NCBI RefSeq assembly: GCF_002217755.1
Contig: NZ_BCFL01000031.1
Span: 62,001 to 126,000 of the forward strand
Reading direction: 5' to 3'
Source of the DNA: Streptomyces hyaluromycini
GTDB lineage: Bacteria > Actinomycetota > Actinomycetes > Streptomycetales > Streptomycetaceae
DNA: 64,000 nt
Part shown: one piece after another, positions 1 to 6,754 of the stretch
Position numbering within the stretch: the stretch's first letter is position 1
Layout of the letters: each line of letters starts with the position of its first letter
Position numbers and translations under genes: made by a program
Notes under the pieces: generated by a model
Databases searched by the model: none
What the model was told of the DNA's origin: nothing
Seen by the model: only the letters and a program-made list of their open reading frames with translations

Positions 1-191
1 TCGCCTTGCGGTCACGAGCGGTCGTACGGGCGCGGGAAGGGGGGTTGGACATGCAGGCCTCTCGGCGAAGTGCTGGTGCGGAAAAGGGAGTTGGCGGGGA
101 GAACCTGGGCTCCCGAGAGTGAAAGTTACAGGCATGATCCCGTTTCCGAGGTGATTCCTGTGGACGTTCACACCCGCACCGCCGTGCACCG
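1..191. other. Left-edge intergenic stretch, no gene recognised
   Basis: Downstream flank of the minus-strand SDR gene. A plus-strand frame that opens here and runs to about 2541 lies antisense to two convincing minus-strand genes and has no family resemblance, so I treat it as a by-product of high GC. No terminator hairpin or promoter stands out. The 5' end of a gene outside the window could begin to the left. Confidence 0.5.
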
Positions 192-947
192 TCAGAATCC
201 GTGTCGCGCGCCGCCGTCCACCTGGAGCATGAGCCCGGTCAGGTACGAGGCCGCCGGGGACAGCATGAACGCGCCCGCGCGTCCGAACTCCTCCGGCGTG
301 CCGTACCGCCGCAGTGGGATCCGGGACTCGTTGGCGGCCCGCGTGCCCTCGGGGTCCGCGGACAGCCCGTCCAGCTCACGCATGCGATCGGTGCCGATCC
401 GGCCCGGCAGCAGTCCGAAGACGCGGATGCCGCGCGGCCCCAGCTCGTCCGCCAGCGACTTGGCCAGACCGGCGAGGCCGGGCCGCAGCCCGTTGGAGAT
501 GACCATCCCGGGGGTCGGCTCGTACGCCGTGATCGACAGGACGAACCCGATGGAGCCCCCGGCCGTCAGCTCCGCGGCTGCTGTCCGGGCGAGCCGCACC
601 GCGCCCAGGAACACCGACTCGAACGCCGCCTGCCACTGTGCGTCACTGTGGTCCGCGATGCGGCCCGCGGGTGGTCCGCCGACGCTGACGAGGATGCCGT
701 GGAAGCCGCCGAACCGCTCACGTGCGGTGGCGATCAGTTGTTCCGGTGCTCGCGGGTCTGCGTTGTCGACGCCGACTCCGGCCGCGTTCGGACCGAGCTC
801 CGCCGCCGCCTCGGCCGCACGCTTCCCGTCGCGGCCTGCGACGACCACCCTGGCCCCGTCGGCGACCAGTTCGCGGGCGACGGCGAAGCCCAGCCCGCGG
901 GTGGCACCGGTGAGGACGTACACCCTGTCCTTGAGTTCGAGATCCAT
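192..947 (-). CDS. SDR-family oxidoreductase with non-canonical active site
   Basis: 251-aa short-chain dehydrogenase. The N-terminal Rossmann glycine motif TGATRGLG is at about residues 12-19, and the C-terminus has the usual YLTGLMLQVDGG. The catalytic YxxxK is missing: after the SITAYEP segment the expected helix reads VISNGLRPGLAGLAKSLA, with Asn and Arg where Tyr and Lys normally sit. Many actinobacterial SDRs share this SN..R variant, so it is probably a subfamily trait, but the chemistry may differ from classical reductases. The start at 947 (MDLELKDRVYV) was chosen because the homology begins there; a longer in-frame start at 1046 would run into the upstream gene. It follows the flavin monooxygenase by 13 bp, so the two are probably co-transcribed. 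Substrate unknown. Confidence 0.85.
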   Translation of the reverse strand: MDLELKDRVYVLTGATRGLGFAVARELVADGARVVVAGRDGKRAAEAAAELGPNAAGVGVDNADPRAPEQLIATARERFGGFHGILVSVGGPPAGRIADHSDAQWQAAFESVFLGAVRLARTAAAELTAGGSIGFVLSITAYEPTPGMVISNGLRPGLAGLAKSLADELGPRGIRVFGLLPGRIGTDRMRELDGLSADPEGTRAANESRIPLRRYGTPEEFGRAGAFMLSPAASYLTGLMLQVDGGARHGF

Positions 948-960
948 GGCCCGTGTCCCT

Positions 961-2451
961 TCAGCGACCCAGGACGGCGGCGATGCCGTCGTCCACGGCC
1001 GCGCCGAGCTTGGCGTCGTCCTGCTCCGTCCAGGCGCGGGCGACATGCCCGTCGGGCCGGATCAGGGCGGCGCGCACGTCGTCCCAGCCGTCGTGGGCCC
1101 GGTCCGGCGACCCGCCGTGCACGGCGATCCGCTCCTGCGCGCGATCGGCGAGGGCGCCGTCGGCGGTCAGGTCGAGGAGGAGGTACGCGTTCGCGCGCAG
1201 CAGGCCGAAGAGGGTGAAGCCGGTGCCGGTGAAGGTGAGTCCGGGGGCGCGGGTGCCGGTCAGCGGGTGTGCCGCCGGGTCGTCGCTGGGGTAGCCGATG
1301 CCGATCGCGCTGATCTTTCCGGCCAGGATCCGGCCGAACTCCGGCACGGCGGCGATCATCTGGGCGGTCAGGGACCGCATGGCGAGCGCCTCGGGCGTGA
1401 AGGTGGTCAGCAGCAGGGTCTGGGCGCGGCTGTGCTCCTCCAACTGGGTGCCGATCAGGTGCCGTTCGGTGTGGTAGGTGTCCAGCAGGCCTTCGGGGGC
1501 CCAGCCGTTGAGGGTGGCGGCGAGCTTCCAGCCCAGGTTGTGGGCGTCCTGCATGCCGTAGTTCATGCCGACGCCGCCGGTGGGGAAGTGCTGGTGGGCG
1601 GCGTCGCCCGCGAGCAGGACGCGTCCGCGTCGGTACTCGGTGGCCAGCCTGGTCGTGTTGCTGTACCGGGAGAGCCAGGACGGGTCGCGCATGCCGAAGT
1701 CGTCACCGGTGATGGCGACGGTCTTCTGCCGCAGCTCGTCCATCGTGAGATCGCCGGGCCACTCCGTGGTGCCCCCGTCGGGACTGGTGCCGGCGAGCCG
1801 CCACCGGTTGCCGGGCAGCGGCGCGACCAGTACACCGCCGTGCTCGTTGAACTGGTTGAAGGCGAGCGGGGGCGGGTTGTCGAGCGCCACGTCGCCCAGC
1901 CAGCCGAGGAAGTTGAACGGGGTGCCCGGGAAGTCGATGCCGGCGCTCTCGCGCACGGTGCTGCGGCTGCCGTCGCAGCCGGCGAGGTATTCGGCCTCGA
2001 TCGCGTACGGCCCCTGTTCCCCCGCCACCTGCACGGTCACCGAGTCCGCGTGCTCGGTGAAGCCGGTGACACGGTGGCCGCGCCGTACGGTGGCGCCGAG
2101 CCCGCGGGCGTACTCCTCGAAGAGCTCCTCGGTGCGGGCCTGCGGGAGGAAGAGGGTGTACGGGAACGGGGTGTCCAGCAGCGAGAAGTCCAGGCGGCTG
2201 GGCAGATTGGCGAAGTGGCCGGTGGGGATCTTCGGTGCCTCGTCGTGGAACCGCTGGTGGATCCCGCGGGAGGCCAGCAGCTCGATGCTCCGCGGGTGCA
2301 TGGTGAGCGCCTTGGAGCGCTGGTCGATCTCGGTGCGCTCCTCCAGGACCGTGACGGAGATGCCGTTCAGCCGCAGTTCGGCGGCGAGCCAGAGCCCGAC
2401 GGGCCCGCCGCCGGCGATGACGACCTGCTGCTTTTCCATCTGCTTTTCCAT
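961..2451 (-). CDS. FAD-dependent aromatic-type monooxygenase (PHBH fold)
   Basis: 496-aa class A flavoprotein hydroxylase. The dinucleotide-binding motif VIAGGGPVGLWLAAEL is near the N-terminus, and the second FAD/ribityl motif GDAAHQHFPTGGVGMNYG is at about residue 285. The C-terminal ~130 residues resemble the thioredoxin-like tail of the MhpA/PgaE/rifampicin monooxygenase group. Such enzymes use NAD(P)H and O2 to hydroxylate aromatic or polyketide substrates. Start at 2451 is supported by GGAAAGG 8 nt upstream. First gene of a two-gene operon with the SDR, divergent from a TetR gene across 94 bp containing a perfect inverted repeat, so TetR control is likely. It could serve xenobiotic or antibiotic modification; it is 24 kb from the mhp/hca island, so a role there is not supported. 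Confidence 0.88.
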   Translation of the reverse strand: MEKQMEKQQVVIAGGGPVGLWLAAELRLNGISVTVLEERTEIDQRSKALTMHPRSIELLASRGIHQRFHDEAPKIPTGHFANLPSRLDFSLLDTPFPYTLFLPQARTEELFEEYARGLGATVRRGHRVTGFTEHADSVTVQVAGEQGPYAIEAEYLAGCDGSRSTVRESAGIDFPGTPFNFLGWLGDVALDNPPPLAFNQFNEHGGVLVAPLPGNRWRLAGTSPDGGTTEWPGDLTMDELRQKTVAITGDDFGMRDPSWLSRYSNTTRLATEYRRGRVLLAGDAAHQHFPTGGVGMNYGMQDAHNLGWKLAATLNGWAPEGLLDTYHTERHLIGTQLEEHSRAQTLLLTTFTPEALAMRSLTAQMIAAVPEFGRILAGKISAIGIGYPSDDPAAHPLTGTRAPGLTFTGTGFTLFGLLRANAYLLLDLTADGALADRAQERIAVHGGSPDRAHDGWDDVRAALIRPDGHVARAWTEQDDAKLGAAVDDGIAAVLGR

Positions 2452-2491
2452 GCGATCACCTTTCCTTGGGTCTGTGGCCAGGATCTGAGAC

Positions 2492-2526
2492 CGCCAGACT
2501 CTTGGTCGATGACCAAGAGTCTGGCG
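2492..2526. promoter_or_regulatory. Perfect inverted-repeat operator between TetR and monooxygenase
   Basis: Arms CGCCAGACTCTTGGTC (2492-2507) and its exact reverse complement (2511-2526) are separated by GAT. The inner part, TTGGTC-GAT-GACCAA, recurs imperfectly over the tetR start codon at 2540-2553 (AGGTCAATGACCAA). The position between divergent genes fits a TetR operator controlling both. Confidence 0.8.
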
Positions 2527-2533
2527 CGGTCCG

Positions 2534-2545
2534 TACACTAGGTCA
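2534..2545 (+). promoter_or_regulatory. -10 box for a leaderless tetR transcript
   Basis: TACACT at 2534-2539 ends 6 nt before the ATG at 2546, leaving no room for a ribosome binding site. Transcription would start at or next to the start codon. No convincing -35 is seen; that position lies inside the palindrome, consistent with autorepression. Confidence 0.55.
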
Positions 2546-3172
2546 ATGACCAACAGGCAACAAGGCGACCGCCTGGATCCGGCCACCGTGATCGGTGCGG
2601 CACTGGAACTGCTGGACGAGAACGGCCTGGACGCGCTGTCCACCCGGGCGGTCGCCGACCGTCTCGGTGTCCGCATGAACACGGTGCTGTGGCATGTGAA
2701 GACCAAGGTCCGGATGCTGGAGCTCATGGCGGACGCCGTACTCGGTGAGATCCGGCTGGACGAGCTGCCGCCGGCCCCCGACGAACGCGTCCTCGAACTG
2801 GCCCGCCGCTACCGCCGCGCTCTCCTCGCCCACCGTGACGGTGCCGCGCTCGTCGTCGGCACGTACGGCGTCGAACCGCACACCCTGCGCTTCGCGGACA
2901 CCCTGGTGGGAGCGCTGCTGGAGTGCGGCCTCGAAGACCGCGAGGTCGCCTGGACCGCGTGGGCGCTCACCTACTTCGCCCTGGGTCTGGCCCAGGAGCA
3001 GCAGGCGGCCGGAGACCGCCCCCTCGGTGAGGCGCTGGCCAACGCGGTCTCCGAGACGACCCACCCTTCGCTGCACCGGGTGGTCGCGCATCTCGCGCCG
3101 GGGTCCTTCGACGAGAGATTCGAGTTCGGCGTGGCTGCGATCCTCGCCGGCCGGCCGTCTCCCCGTCGTTGA
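2546..3172 (+). CDS. TetR-family repressor
   Basis: 208 aa. N-terminal HTH at about residues 12-55 (LSTRAVADRLGVRMNTVLWH is the recognition region) followed by a TetR_C-type all-helical ligand domain with the ALTYFALGLAQEQ segment. The start abuts a -10 element, so the mRNA is probably leaderless. It faces the FAD monooxygenase/SDR operon and the shared palindrome at 2492-2526, so the inferred role is repression of that operon and of itself, relieved by a small molecule, plausibly the monooxygenase substrate. It converges with the marR gene 32 bp downstream. Confidence 0.9.
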   Translation: MTNRQQGDRLDPATVIGAALELLDENGLDALSTRAVADRLGVRMNTVLWHVKTKVRMLELMADAVLGEIRLDELPPAPDERVLELARRYRRALLAHRDGAALVVGTYGVEPHTLRFADTLVGALLECGLEDREVAWTAWALTYFALGLAQEQQAAGDRPLGEALANAVSETTHPSLHRVVAHLAPGSFDERFEFGVAAILAGRPSPRR

Positions 3173-3204
3173 GGCCGGGCAGCGGGGCGGCCCCCGTCAG
3201 GCGT

Positions 3205-3723
3205 TCAGCACGGCTCTCCTCCGCTCGGGGACGCGCCTGCGCCGGGTGACTCGTCCGGACGGTCGGCCACCGCTGCCGAGCGGGTGAACGGCCCCTCGGC
3301 GGTGAAGCGGTGCAGCATGCGGGCGAAGGCGCGGGCCTCCCCGTCGGGCCAGTCGGCGAGCGCGACGGAGATCTGCTGGGCCAGGCGCTCCCGGGTGGCC
3401 TGCACGGCCTGCTCGCCTGTGGGGGTGAGCACCAGCAGGGTGGCCCGCCCGTCGGCGGGGTCCGGTTCCCGGCGCAGCAGTTCTGCCTCTTCCAGGCGGG
3501 TGGCGCGCCGGGTGACCCCGGACCGGTCCAGGCCGATCTCGGTGGCCAGCTCCGCGGCGCTCACCGCGCCGGTGCGGGCCAGGCCGCTGAGCACCGGGTA
3601 GGTGGTCTCGTCCAACGACTCGCCGATGCCCTCGGTGAGCCGGCGGTAGAGCTGCGCGCGGGTGCTGCGCCGCAGCAGCAGTCCCAGGGTGTCGGCGATC
3701 TCGTGACCCACATCGTTCGGCAT
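3205..3723 (-). CDS. MarR-family regulator
   Basis: 172 aa winged-helix protein. The core reads VSAAELATEIGLDRSGVTRR, followed by the wing REPDPADGRATLLVLTPTG, both typical of MarR. The C-terminal ~25 residues are a disordered Pro/Ser/Gly tail. Start at 3723 (MPNDVGHEI) gives the usual MarR length; a further in-frame ATG at 3762 would prepend a Cys/His-rich stretch with no ribosome binding site. TAATTT sits 7 nt before the chosen ATG, suggesting a leaderless mRNA. An imperfect copy of the GCGTGCG-N3-CGCACGC element lies just upstream and two perfect copies precede the next gene, so it probably represses itself and the SnoaL-like gene. Confidence 0.88.
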   Translation of the reverse strand: MPNDVGHEIADTLGLLLRRSTRAQLYRRLTEGIGESLDETTYPVLSGLARTGAVSAAELATEIGLDRSGVTRRATRLEEAELLRREPDPADGRATLLVLTPTGEQAVQATRERLAQQISVALADWPDGEARAFARMLHRFTAEGPFTRSAAVADRPDESPGAGASPSGGEPC

Positions 3724-3736
3724 GGCAGGAAAATTA

Positions 3737-3753
3737 GCGTGCGCGGCGCATGC
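3737..3753. promoter_or_regulatory. MarR-type operator, copy 1
   Basis: GCGTGCG-CGG-CGCATGC, one arm mismatch relative to the two copies at 4395 and 4436. It lies 14 bp upstream of the marR start, overlapping the expected -35/-10 spacer. Confidence 0.6.
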
Positions 3754-3877
3754 GAAGCACATGCGGAGGAGGCCGAGTGCGACGCGCCGACGCTCAACGG
3801 GCCTCACGCCTGCGCTCCTCGTCCAGGGCGAGGGCGCCTTCGGTCACCCGGTCGGCGGCGCGGCGAGTCGTACTCGG

Positions 3878-3905
3878 CAGCCCCGGGCGATGCAGCCCGG
3901 GGCTG
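3878..3905. terminator. Strong GC hairpin downstream of the SnoaL-like gene
   Basis: Arms CAGCCCCGGGC (3878-3888) and GCCCGGGGCTG (3895-3905) with loop GATGCA: 11 perfect base pairs, 75 bp past the stop of the minus-strand gene at 3981. No T-run follows, which is usual for Streptomyces terminators. The surrounding 3724-3980 holds no recognisable gene. Confidence 0.5.
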
Positions 3906-3980
3906 TGGGCCTCGATCCGGCCGGGGTGGGCGATGTCGGGCGGGCCGCGATGTACGAGGTGTGTGCGGCCGGCCTTTCCG

Positions 3981-4373
3981 TCAGCGGGCGTTGCCGATGT
4001 TCCGGTCGGCGTCGGAGCCCTCGATCATCAGGGTGGTCTCCTCGACACGGTTGAAGCGGCCGTCAGGGGCGAGGTCCCCGAAGGCATAGACCTCCATGCG
4101 CACGGTCGAGCCGTCCTTCTTCTCGATGTGGGCGGTGTGGCGGTCGGCGTACTTCGTGCCGTCGTACAGCTCGTCGTGGACTTCGACGCGGCCGCCGGCG
4201 ACCACCGTCCGCAGGTGGGCGATGTGTTCCACGAACCCGGCGCGGTCGTCCCACCGCCCGTCGGTGCGCTGCCGGTATTCCGGGGTGAAGTGACGGTCGA
4301 CGGCTTCTTCCAGCGGGACGGCCGGGTTGAAGAGCAGGTCGGTGAGGGCGGTCTTCATGTCGGTGCGGGGCAT
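3981..4373 (-). CDS. SnoaL-like (NTF2-fold) protein
   Basis: 130 aa of the small cone-shaped NTF2/SnoaL fold: N-terminal helices with FNPAVPLEEAVDRHFTPEY, an aromatic pocket strand RQRTDGRWDD, then sheet segments YADRHTAHIEKKDGSTVRM and MEVYAFGDLAPDGRF. Family members are isomerases, hydroxylase partners or non-catalytic binding proteins, so function cannot be fixed. Start 4373 has AAGGAG 5 nt upstream. Two perfect GCGTGCG-N3-CGCACGC palindromes lie upstream, the same element as in front of the neighbouring marR gene, so expression is probably induced when MarR releases. Confidence 0.8.
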   Translation of the reverse strand: MPRTDMKTALTDLLFNPAVPLEEAVDRHFTPEYRQRTDGRWDDRAGFVEHIAHLRTVVAGGRVEVHDELYDGTKYADRHTAHIEKKDGSTVRMEVYAFGDLAPDGRFNRVEETTLMIEGSDADRNIGNAR

Positions 4374-4394
4374 GGCTACTCCTTGCGCGAGATT

Positions 4395-4411
4395 GCGTGC
4401 GTTGCGCACGC
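4395..4411. promoter_or_regulatory. MarR-type operator, copy 2
   Basis: Perfect GCGTGCG-TTG-CGCACGC palindrome, 21 bp upstream of the SnoaL-like gene start. Confidence 0.75.
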
Positions 4412-4435
4412 TCCGCTCTTGCCGTAACAGTAGAT

Positions 4436-4452
4436 GCGTGCGTGACGCACGC
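4436..4452. promoter_or_regulatory. MarR-type operator, copy 3
   Basis: Perfect GCGTGCG-TGA-CGCACGC palindrome, centred 41 bp (about four helical turns) from copy 2. The SnoaL-like promoter should lie between or over the two. Confidence 0.75.
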
Positions 4453-4585
4453 TCTTGGGTGGGTGCCGCTGAGGCTGTGAAGGCGAGTCGCGGGGCCTGT
4501 TGCCTGCCTGTGTGTGACCGCGACACGTACCTGACCTGACCTGGGCCCATGCTGTTGCCGGCGATCCGCCACCACTTCGATGCCT

Positions 4586-4619
4586 GACCTCTGAGGCAAT
4601 TTTATGTGCCAAGTAGGTT
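4586..4619. promoter_or_regulatory. Paired XRE-type operator at the hydrolase promoter
   Basis: GACCTCTGAGGCA (4586-4598) and TGCCAAGTAGGTT (4607-4619) are separated by 8 bp. Both fit the pattern CCW-N3-AGG also found at 5454-5487 and 7634-7667. TAGTGT starts 3 bp after the second site, exactly as TATCTT does in the XRE gene's own promoter. These are the most degenerate copies of the set. Confidence 0.6.
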
Positions 4620-4714
4620 GACTAGTGTGTGATGGTTGCTGACCCTGTGAGGGAGGGCCACAGGGTCCTCGCGGATGCGGGGCCTCGGGGCCCGGACCCT
4701 CCTGGGAGCGGCAA

Positions 4715-5410
4715 ATGGCAACCTTCGTACTCGTGCACGGTTCTTGGGGTGGCGGCTGGGTCTGGGACCGGTTGCGCCCCCGGCTGGAGGATGCCGGCCA
4801 CCGTGTTCTGACGCCGACCCTGACCGGTCTCGCCGAGCGGCGGCACCTGTCCGCGCCGGACGTGGGACTGAGCTCGCATGTGCGGGATGTCGTCGAACTC
4901 CTGGAGTCCGAGCGGGTGGAGGACGCCGTCCTCGTCGGGCACAGCTATGGCGGGATGGTGATCACGGGCGTGGCCGCGTTCGCGGGTGACCGCATCGGGC
5001 AGGTGGTGTACGCCGATGCCTTCGCGCCCGTGACCGGAGAGTCGGCGTTCGGCCTGCTGCCATGGCTGGAGCAGGCGTTCGCCGATTCGCCGGGACCCGC
5101 GGCATGGGAGGTCGCTCCGCTGAGCCCCGACTCGCTCGGCGCCGACGACGAGGGCGCCGCATGGCTGTCGAGCAGGCTGACACCGATGCCGCGGCGCACC
5201 CATGAAGAGCCGTTGGGTCCGGGCAGCGAGGAGGTGCTGGCCGGCAAGGCGGTCACGTACCTCTACTGCGCCGACCAGGCCATCTTCAAGGACATGGCCG
5301 CCTCGGCGGAGGAACGGGAGTTCAGGGTCGTCGCGCTGTCCGGCGCCACCCACGTCGACCTGCTGACGCAACCGCATGTGCTCGCGCAGGAACTGCTGAA
5401 CCTCGGGTAG
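4715..5410 (+). CDS. Alpha/beta-fold hydrolase (SABP2/EstC-like)
   Basis: 231 aa. Oxyanion motif VLVHGSWGGGWVW at residues 5-17, nucleophile elbow GHSYGG with Ser77, and catalytic His in SGATHVDL at about 215. This size and pattern match the small cap-domain esterases related to plant salicylate/methyl-ester esterases and hydroxynitrile lyases. Start 4715 follows GGGAGCGG by 4 nt. The paired operator upstream matches those of the XRE-cupin gene downstream and of the aldolase promoter, so it probably belongs to that regulon. Acts in the cytoplasm (no signal). Substrate unknown; an ester or lactone is the simplest guess. Confidence 0.85.
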   Translation: MATFVLVHGSWGGGWVWDRLRPRLEDAGHRVLTPTLTGLAERRHLSAPDVGLSSHVRDVVELLESERVEDAVLVGHSYGGMVITGVAAFAGDRIGQVVYADAFAPVTGESAFGLLPWLEQAFADSPGPAAWEVAPLSPDSLGADDEGAAWLSSRLTPMPRRTHEEPLGPGSEEVLAGKAVTYLYCADQAIFKDMAASAEEREFRVVALSGATHVDLLTQPHVLAQELLNLG

Positions 5411-5453
5411 GTGCGGCCGGCGCGGTCGAGAGGGTTCCACTGCAACAGCAGCA

Positions 5454-5487
5454 TGCCTGTCAGGTTATGTCTCTTGCCTGACAGGCA
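5454..5487. promoter_or_regulatory. Paired XRE-type operator at the XRE-cupin promoter
   Basis: TGCCTGTCAGGTT (5454-5466) and TGCCTGACAGGCA (5475-5487), 8 bp apart. Together they also form a long inverted repeat with 14-bp perfect arms GCATGCCTGTCAGG (5451-5464) and its complement (5477-5490). The -10 candidate TATCTT (5491-5496) follows at once and ends 6 nt before the ATG, so the gene is probably leaderless and autorepressed. Confidence 0.8.
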
Positions 5488-5502
5488 TGCTATCTTGCGG
5501 AA

Positions 5503-6105
5503 ATGTCGATCGAAGACACCGATCTCTGGGTGGCCCAACGTCTCAAGGACATGCGCAGTGAGCGCGGTATCACCCTGACGACCCTGGCGGAACAGACCGG
5601 CATCTCCTCGGCGCATCTGTCGCGCCTGGAGAAGGGTGTCCGCAAGCCCTCCATCGGCAGCCTGCTGCAGATCGCCCGCGTCTACGGCGTGTCCATCAGC
5701 GAGTTGGTGCAGGAACCGGACGAGAACGACTTCCATCTGGTGCGCGCCGACGCGGCGACGACGCGGGACGGCCAGGACGGCCGCTATACCGTGCTGAGCG
5801 GCCCGCGCGAGACCATGTCGGTCATCCGGGTCGACCTGGCGCCCGGCAAGCACAGCAAGACCGCCCGGCATGTCGGCGAGGAATGGCTGCATGTCCTGAC
5901 CGGGACGATCACTCTCCACATTTCCGGGACGTCGCTGCAGCTCGGAGCCGGTGATTCGGTGCATTTCGACTCGTCGAAGGAGCATCGCCTTGTCAACGAC
6001 GAGGATGCCGCCGCCACCGTACTGATCGCCTCGACCGCGGCGACCGTTCCCATGCGCCACCCCATCCCCGCGTCCCGCCGCGGCTCCGCGGCCCCGCGAG
6101 ACTGA
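5503..6105 (+). CDS. XRE-cupin transcriptional regulator
   Basis: 200 aa. HTH_3 domain at residues 12-66 (ITLTTLAEQTGISSAHLSRL), then a cupin_2 barrel at about 105-175 with PGKHSKTARHVGEEWLHVL and the second half GAGDSVHFDSSKEHRL; the spaced His/Glu residues could bind a metal. XRE-cupin proteins usually sense a small metabolite of the pathway they control. The promoter carries two copies of TGCCTG-N-CAGG, and the same paired arrangement precedes the hydrolase and the aldolase, making this the likely master of a local three-promoter regulon. It is convergent with ridA. Confidence 0.9.
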   Translation: MSIEDTDLWVAQRLKDMRSERGITLTTLAEQTGISSAHLSRLEKGVRKPSIGSLLQIARVYGVSISELVQEPDENDFHLVRADAATTRDGQDGRYTVLSGPRETMSVIRVDLAPGKHSKTARHVGEEWLHVLTGTITLHISGTSLQLGAGDSVHFDSSKEHRLVNDEDAAATVLIASTAATVPMRHPIPASRRGSAAPRD

Positions 6106-6197
6106 CCCCCCCGCCTGGTCGGCGGCGGGCCCCGAGTCCGTGCGAGGCCGGCGGCGGTGGGCTGCGGGCCGCGGGCTGCCCGGCTGGGTGGTTCTTC

Positions 6198-6605
6198 CTA
6201 CGGCAGGACCGCGAACCCGTCGACTTCGATGAGCCATTCCGGCATGCCGAGCGTCTGTACTCCGAGGAAGGTGCTCGCGGACACGGGCCACTTGCCGTCG
6301 AAGGCGCGACTGCCCGCGGCGAAGATGGGCTCGATCAGCTCGGGCCGGTGGCCGACGACGTGGATCGTGTTCTTGATCAGGTCGTCCGGGGTGGCGCCGG
6401 CGGCCTCCAGGGCAACCCTGAAGTTGCGGAAGGCCTGTTCGGCCTGTGCCTCGTGATCACCGGGACCGACGAGGTCGCCGCCCTTGTCCAGGGCGATCTG
6501 ACCGGCGATGGCGATGAAGCGGGTGCCTGTGCCCGTCACCGCGTGGCTGTAGAGGCCTTGGACCGGGGGTGCGAGAGCGTCCGGGTTGACGCGTTGAATC
6601 GACAT
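6198..6605 (-). CDS. RidA/YjgF family protein
   Basis: 135 aa single-domain trimer-forming fold. AIAGQIALDKGGDLVG and EQAFRNFRVALEAAGATPDD are family hallmarks. The canonical RidA arginine in the active site (R in the VEI/RxxEI segment near the C-terminus) is not evident here: the corresponding segment reads LIEVDGFAVLP. It may therefore belong to a Rid subfamily acting on other imines or enamines rather than the 2-aminoacrylate deaminase itself. Start 6605 has GGAGAAG 2-3 nt upstream. It lies 149 bp downstream of the class II aldolase on the same strand, probably co-transcribed; the gap holds an 8-bp tandem repeat. Confidence 0.82.
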   Translation of the reverse strand: MSIQRVNPDALAPPVQGLYSHAVTGTGTRFIAIAGQIALDKGGDLVGPGDHEAQAEQAFRNFRVALEAAGATPDDLIKNTIHVVGHRPELIEPIFAAGSRAFDGKWPVSASTFLGVQTLGMPEWLIEVDGFAVLP

Positions 6606-6626
6606 CACTTCTCCAGAATCGTCGTC

Positions 6627-6667
6627 GGGCGCAGGGGCGCAGGGGCGCAGGGGCGCAGGGCGCAGGG
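6627..6667. repeat. 8-bp tandem repeat between aldolase and ridA
   Basis: Four exact copies of GGGCGCAG (6627-6658) plus a partial fifth with one base missing, located in the likely intercistronic mRNA just upstream of the ridA ribosome binding site. Slippage-prone; copy number may vary between strains. Confidence 0.8.
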
Positions 6668-6754
6668 CACGAGGCGTAGTCCCTTGGCGGTACTTGTTGC
6701 TGTATGTCGGCAACAGGGCCGGTTTGCATCGGCGTCGGGCGGACGCCGTCCTCG

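Larger units (their letters stand above)
4374..4714. other. Divergent control region with two operator families
   Basis: This 341-bp gene-free stretch separates the SnoaL-like gene from the hydrolase. Its left half holds two MarR-type palindromes (4395-4411, 4436-4452). Its right half holds a pair of XRE-type sites (4586-4598, 4607-4619), a -10 candidate TAGTGT (4623-4628), and a leader hairpin GACCCTGTG/CACAGGGTC (4641-4649/4659-4667) in the hydrolase 5' UTR. No small coding frame looks convincing. Confidence 0.7.

Noticed and set aside
961..2451. Flavin monooxygenase as MhpA of the phenylpropionate island
   Set aside because: It shares the fold but is 24 kb away, has its own TetR and operator, and the island already has a Rieske dioxygenase for ring hydroxylation.
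70..2541. 823-residue plus-strand open frame
   Set aside because: It lies antisense to the SDR and flavin monooxygenase genes, has no family resemblance, and long antisense open frames are expected at this GC and codon bias.
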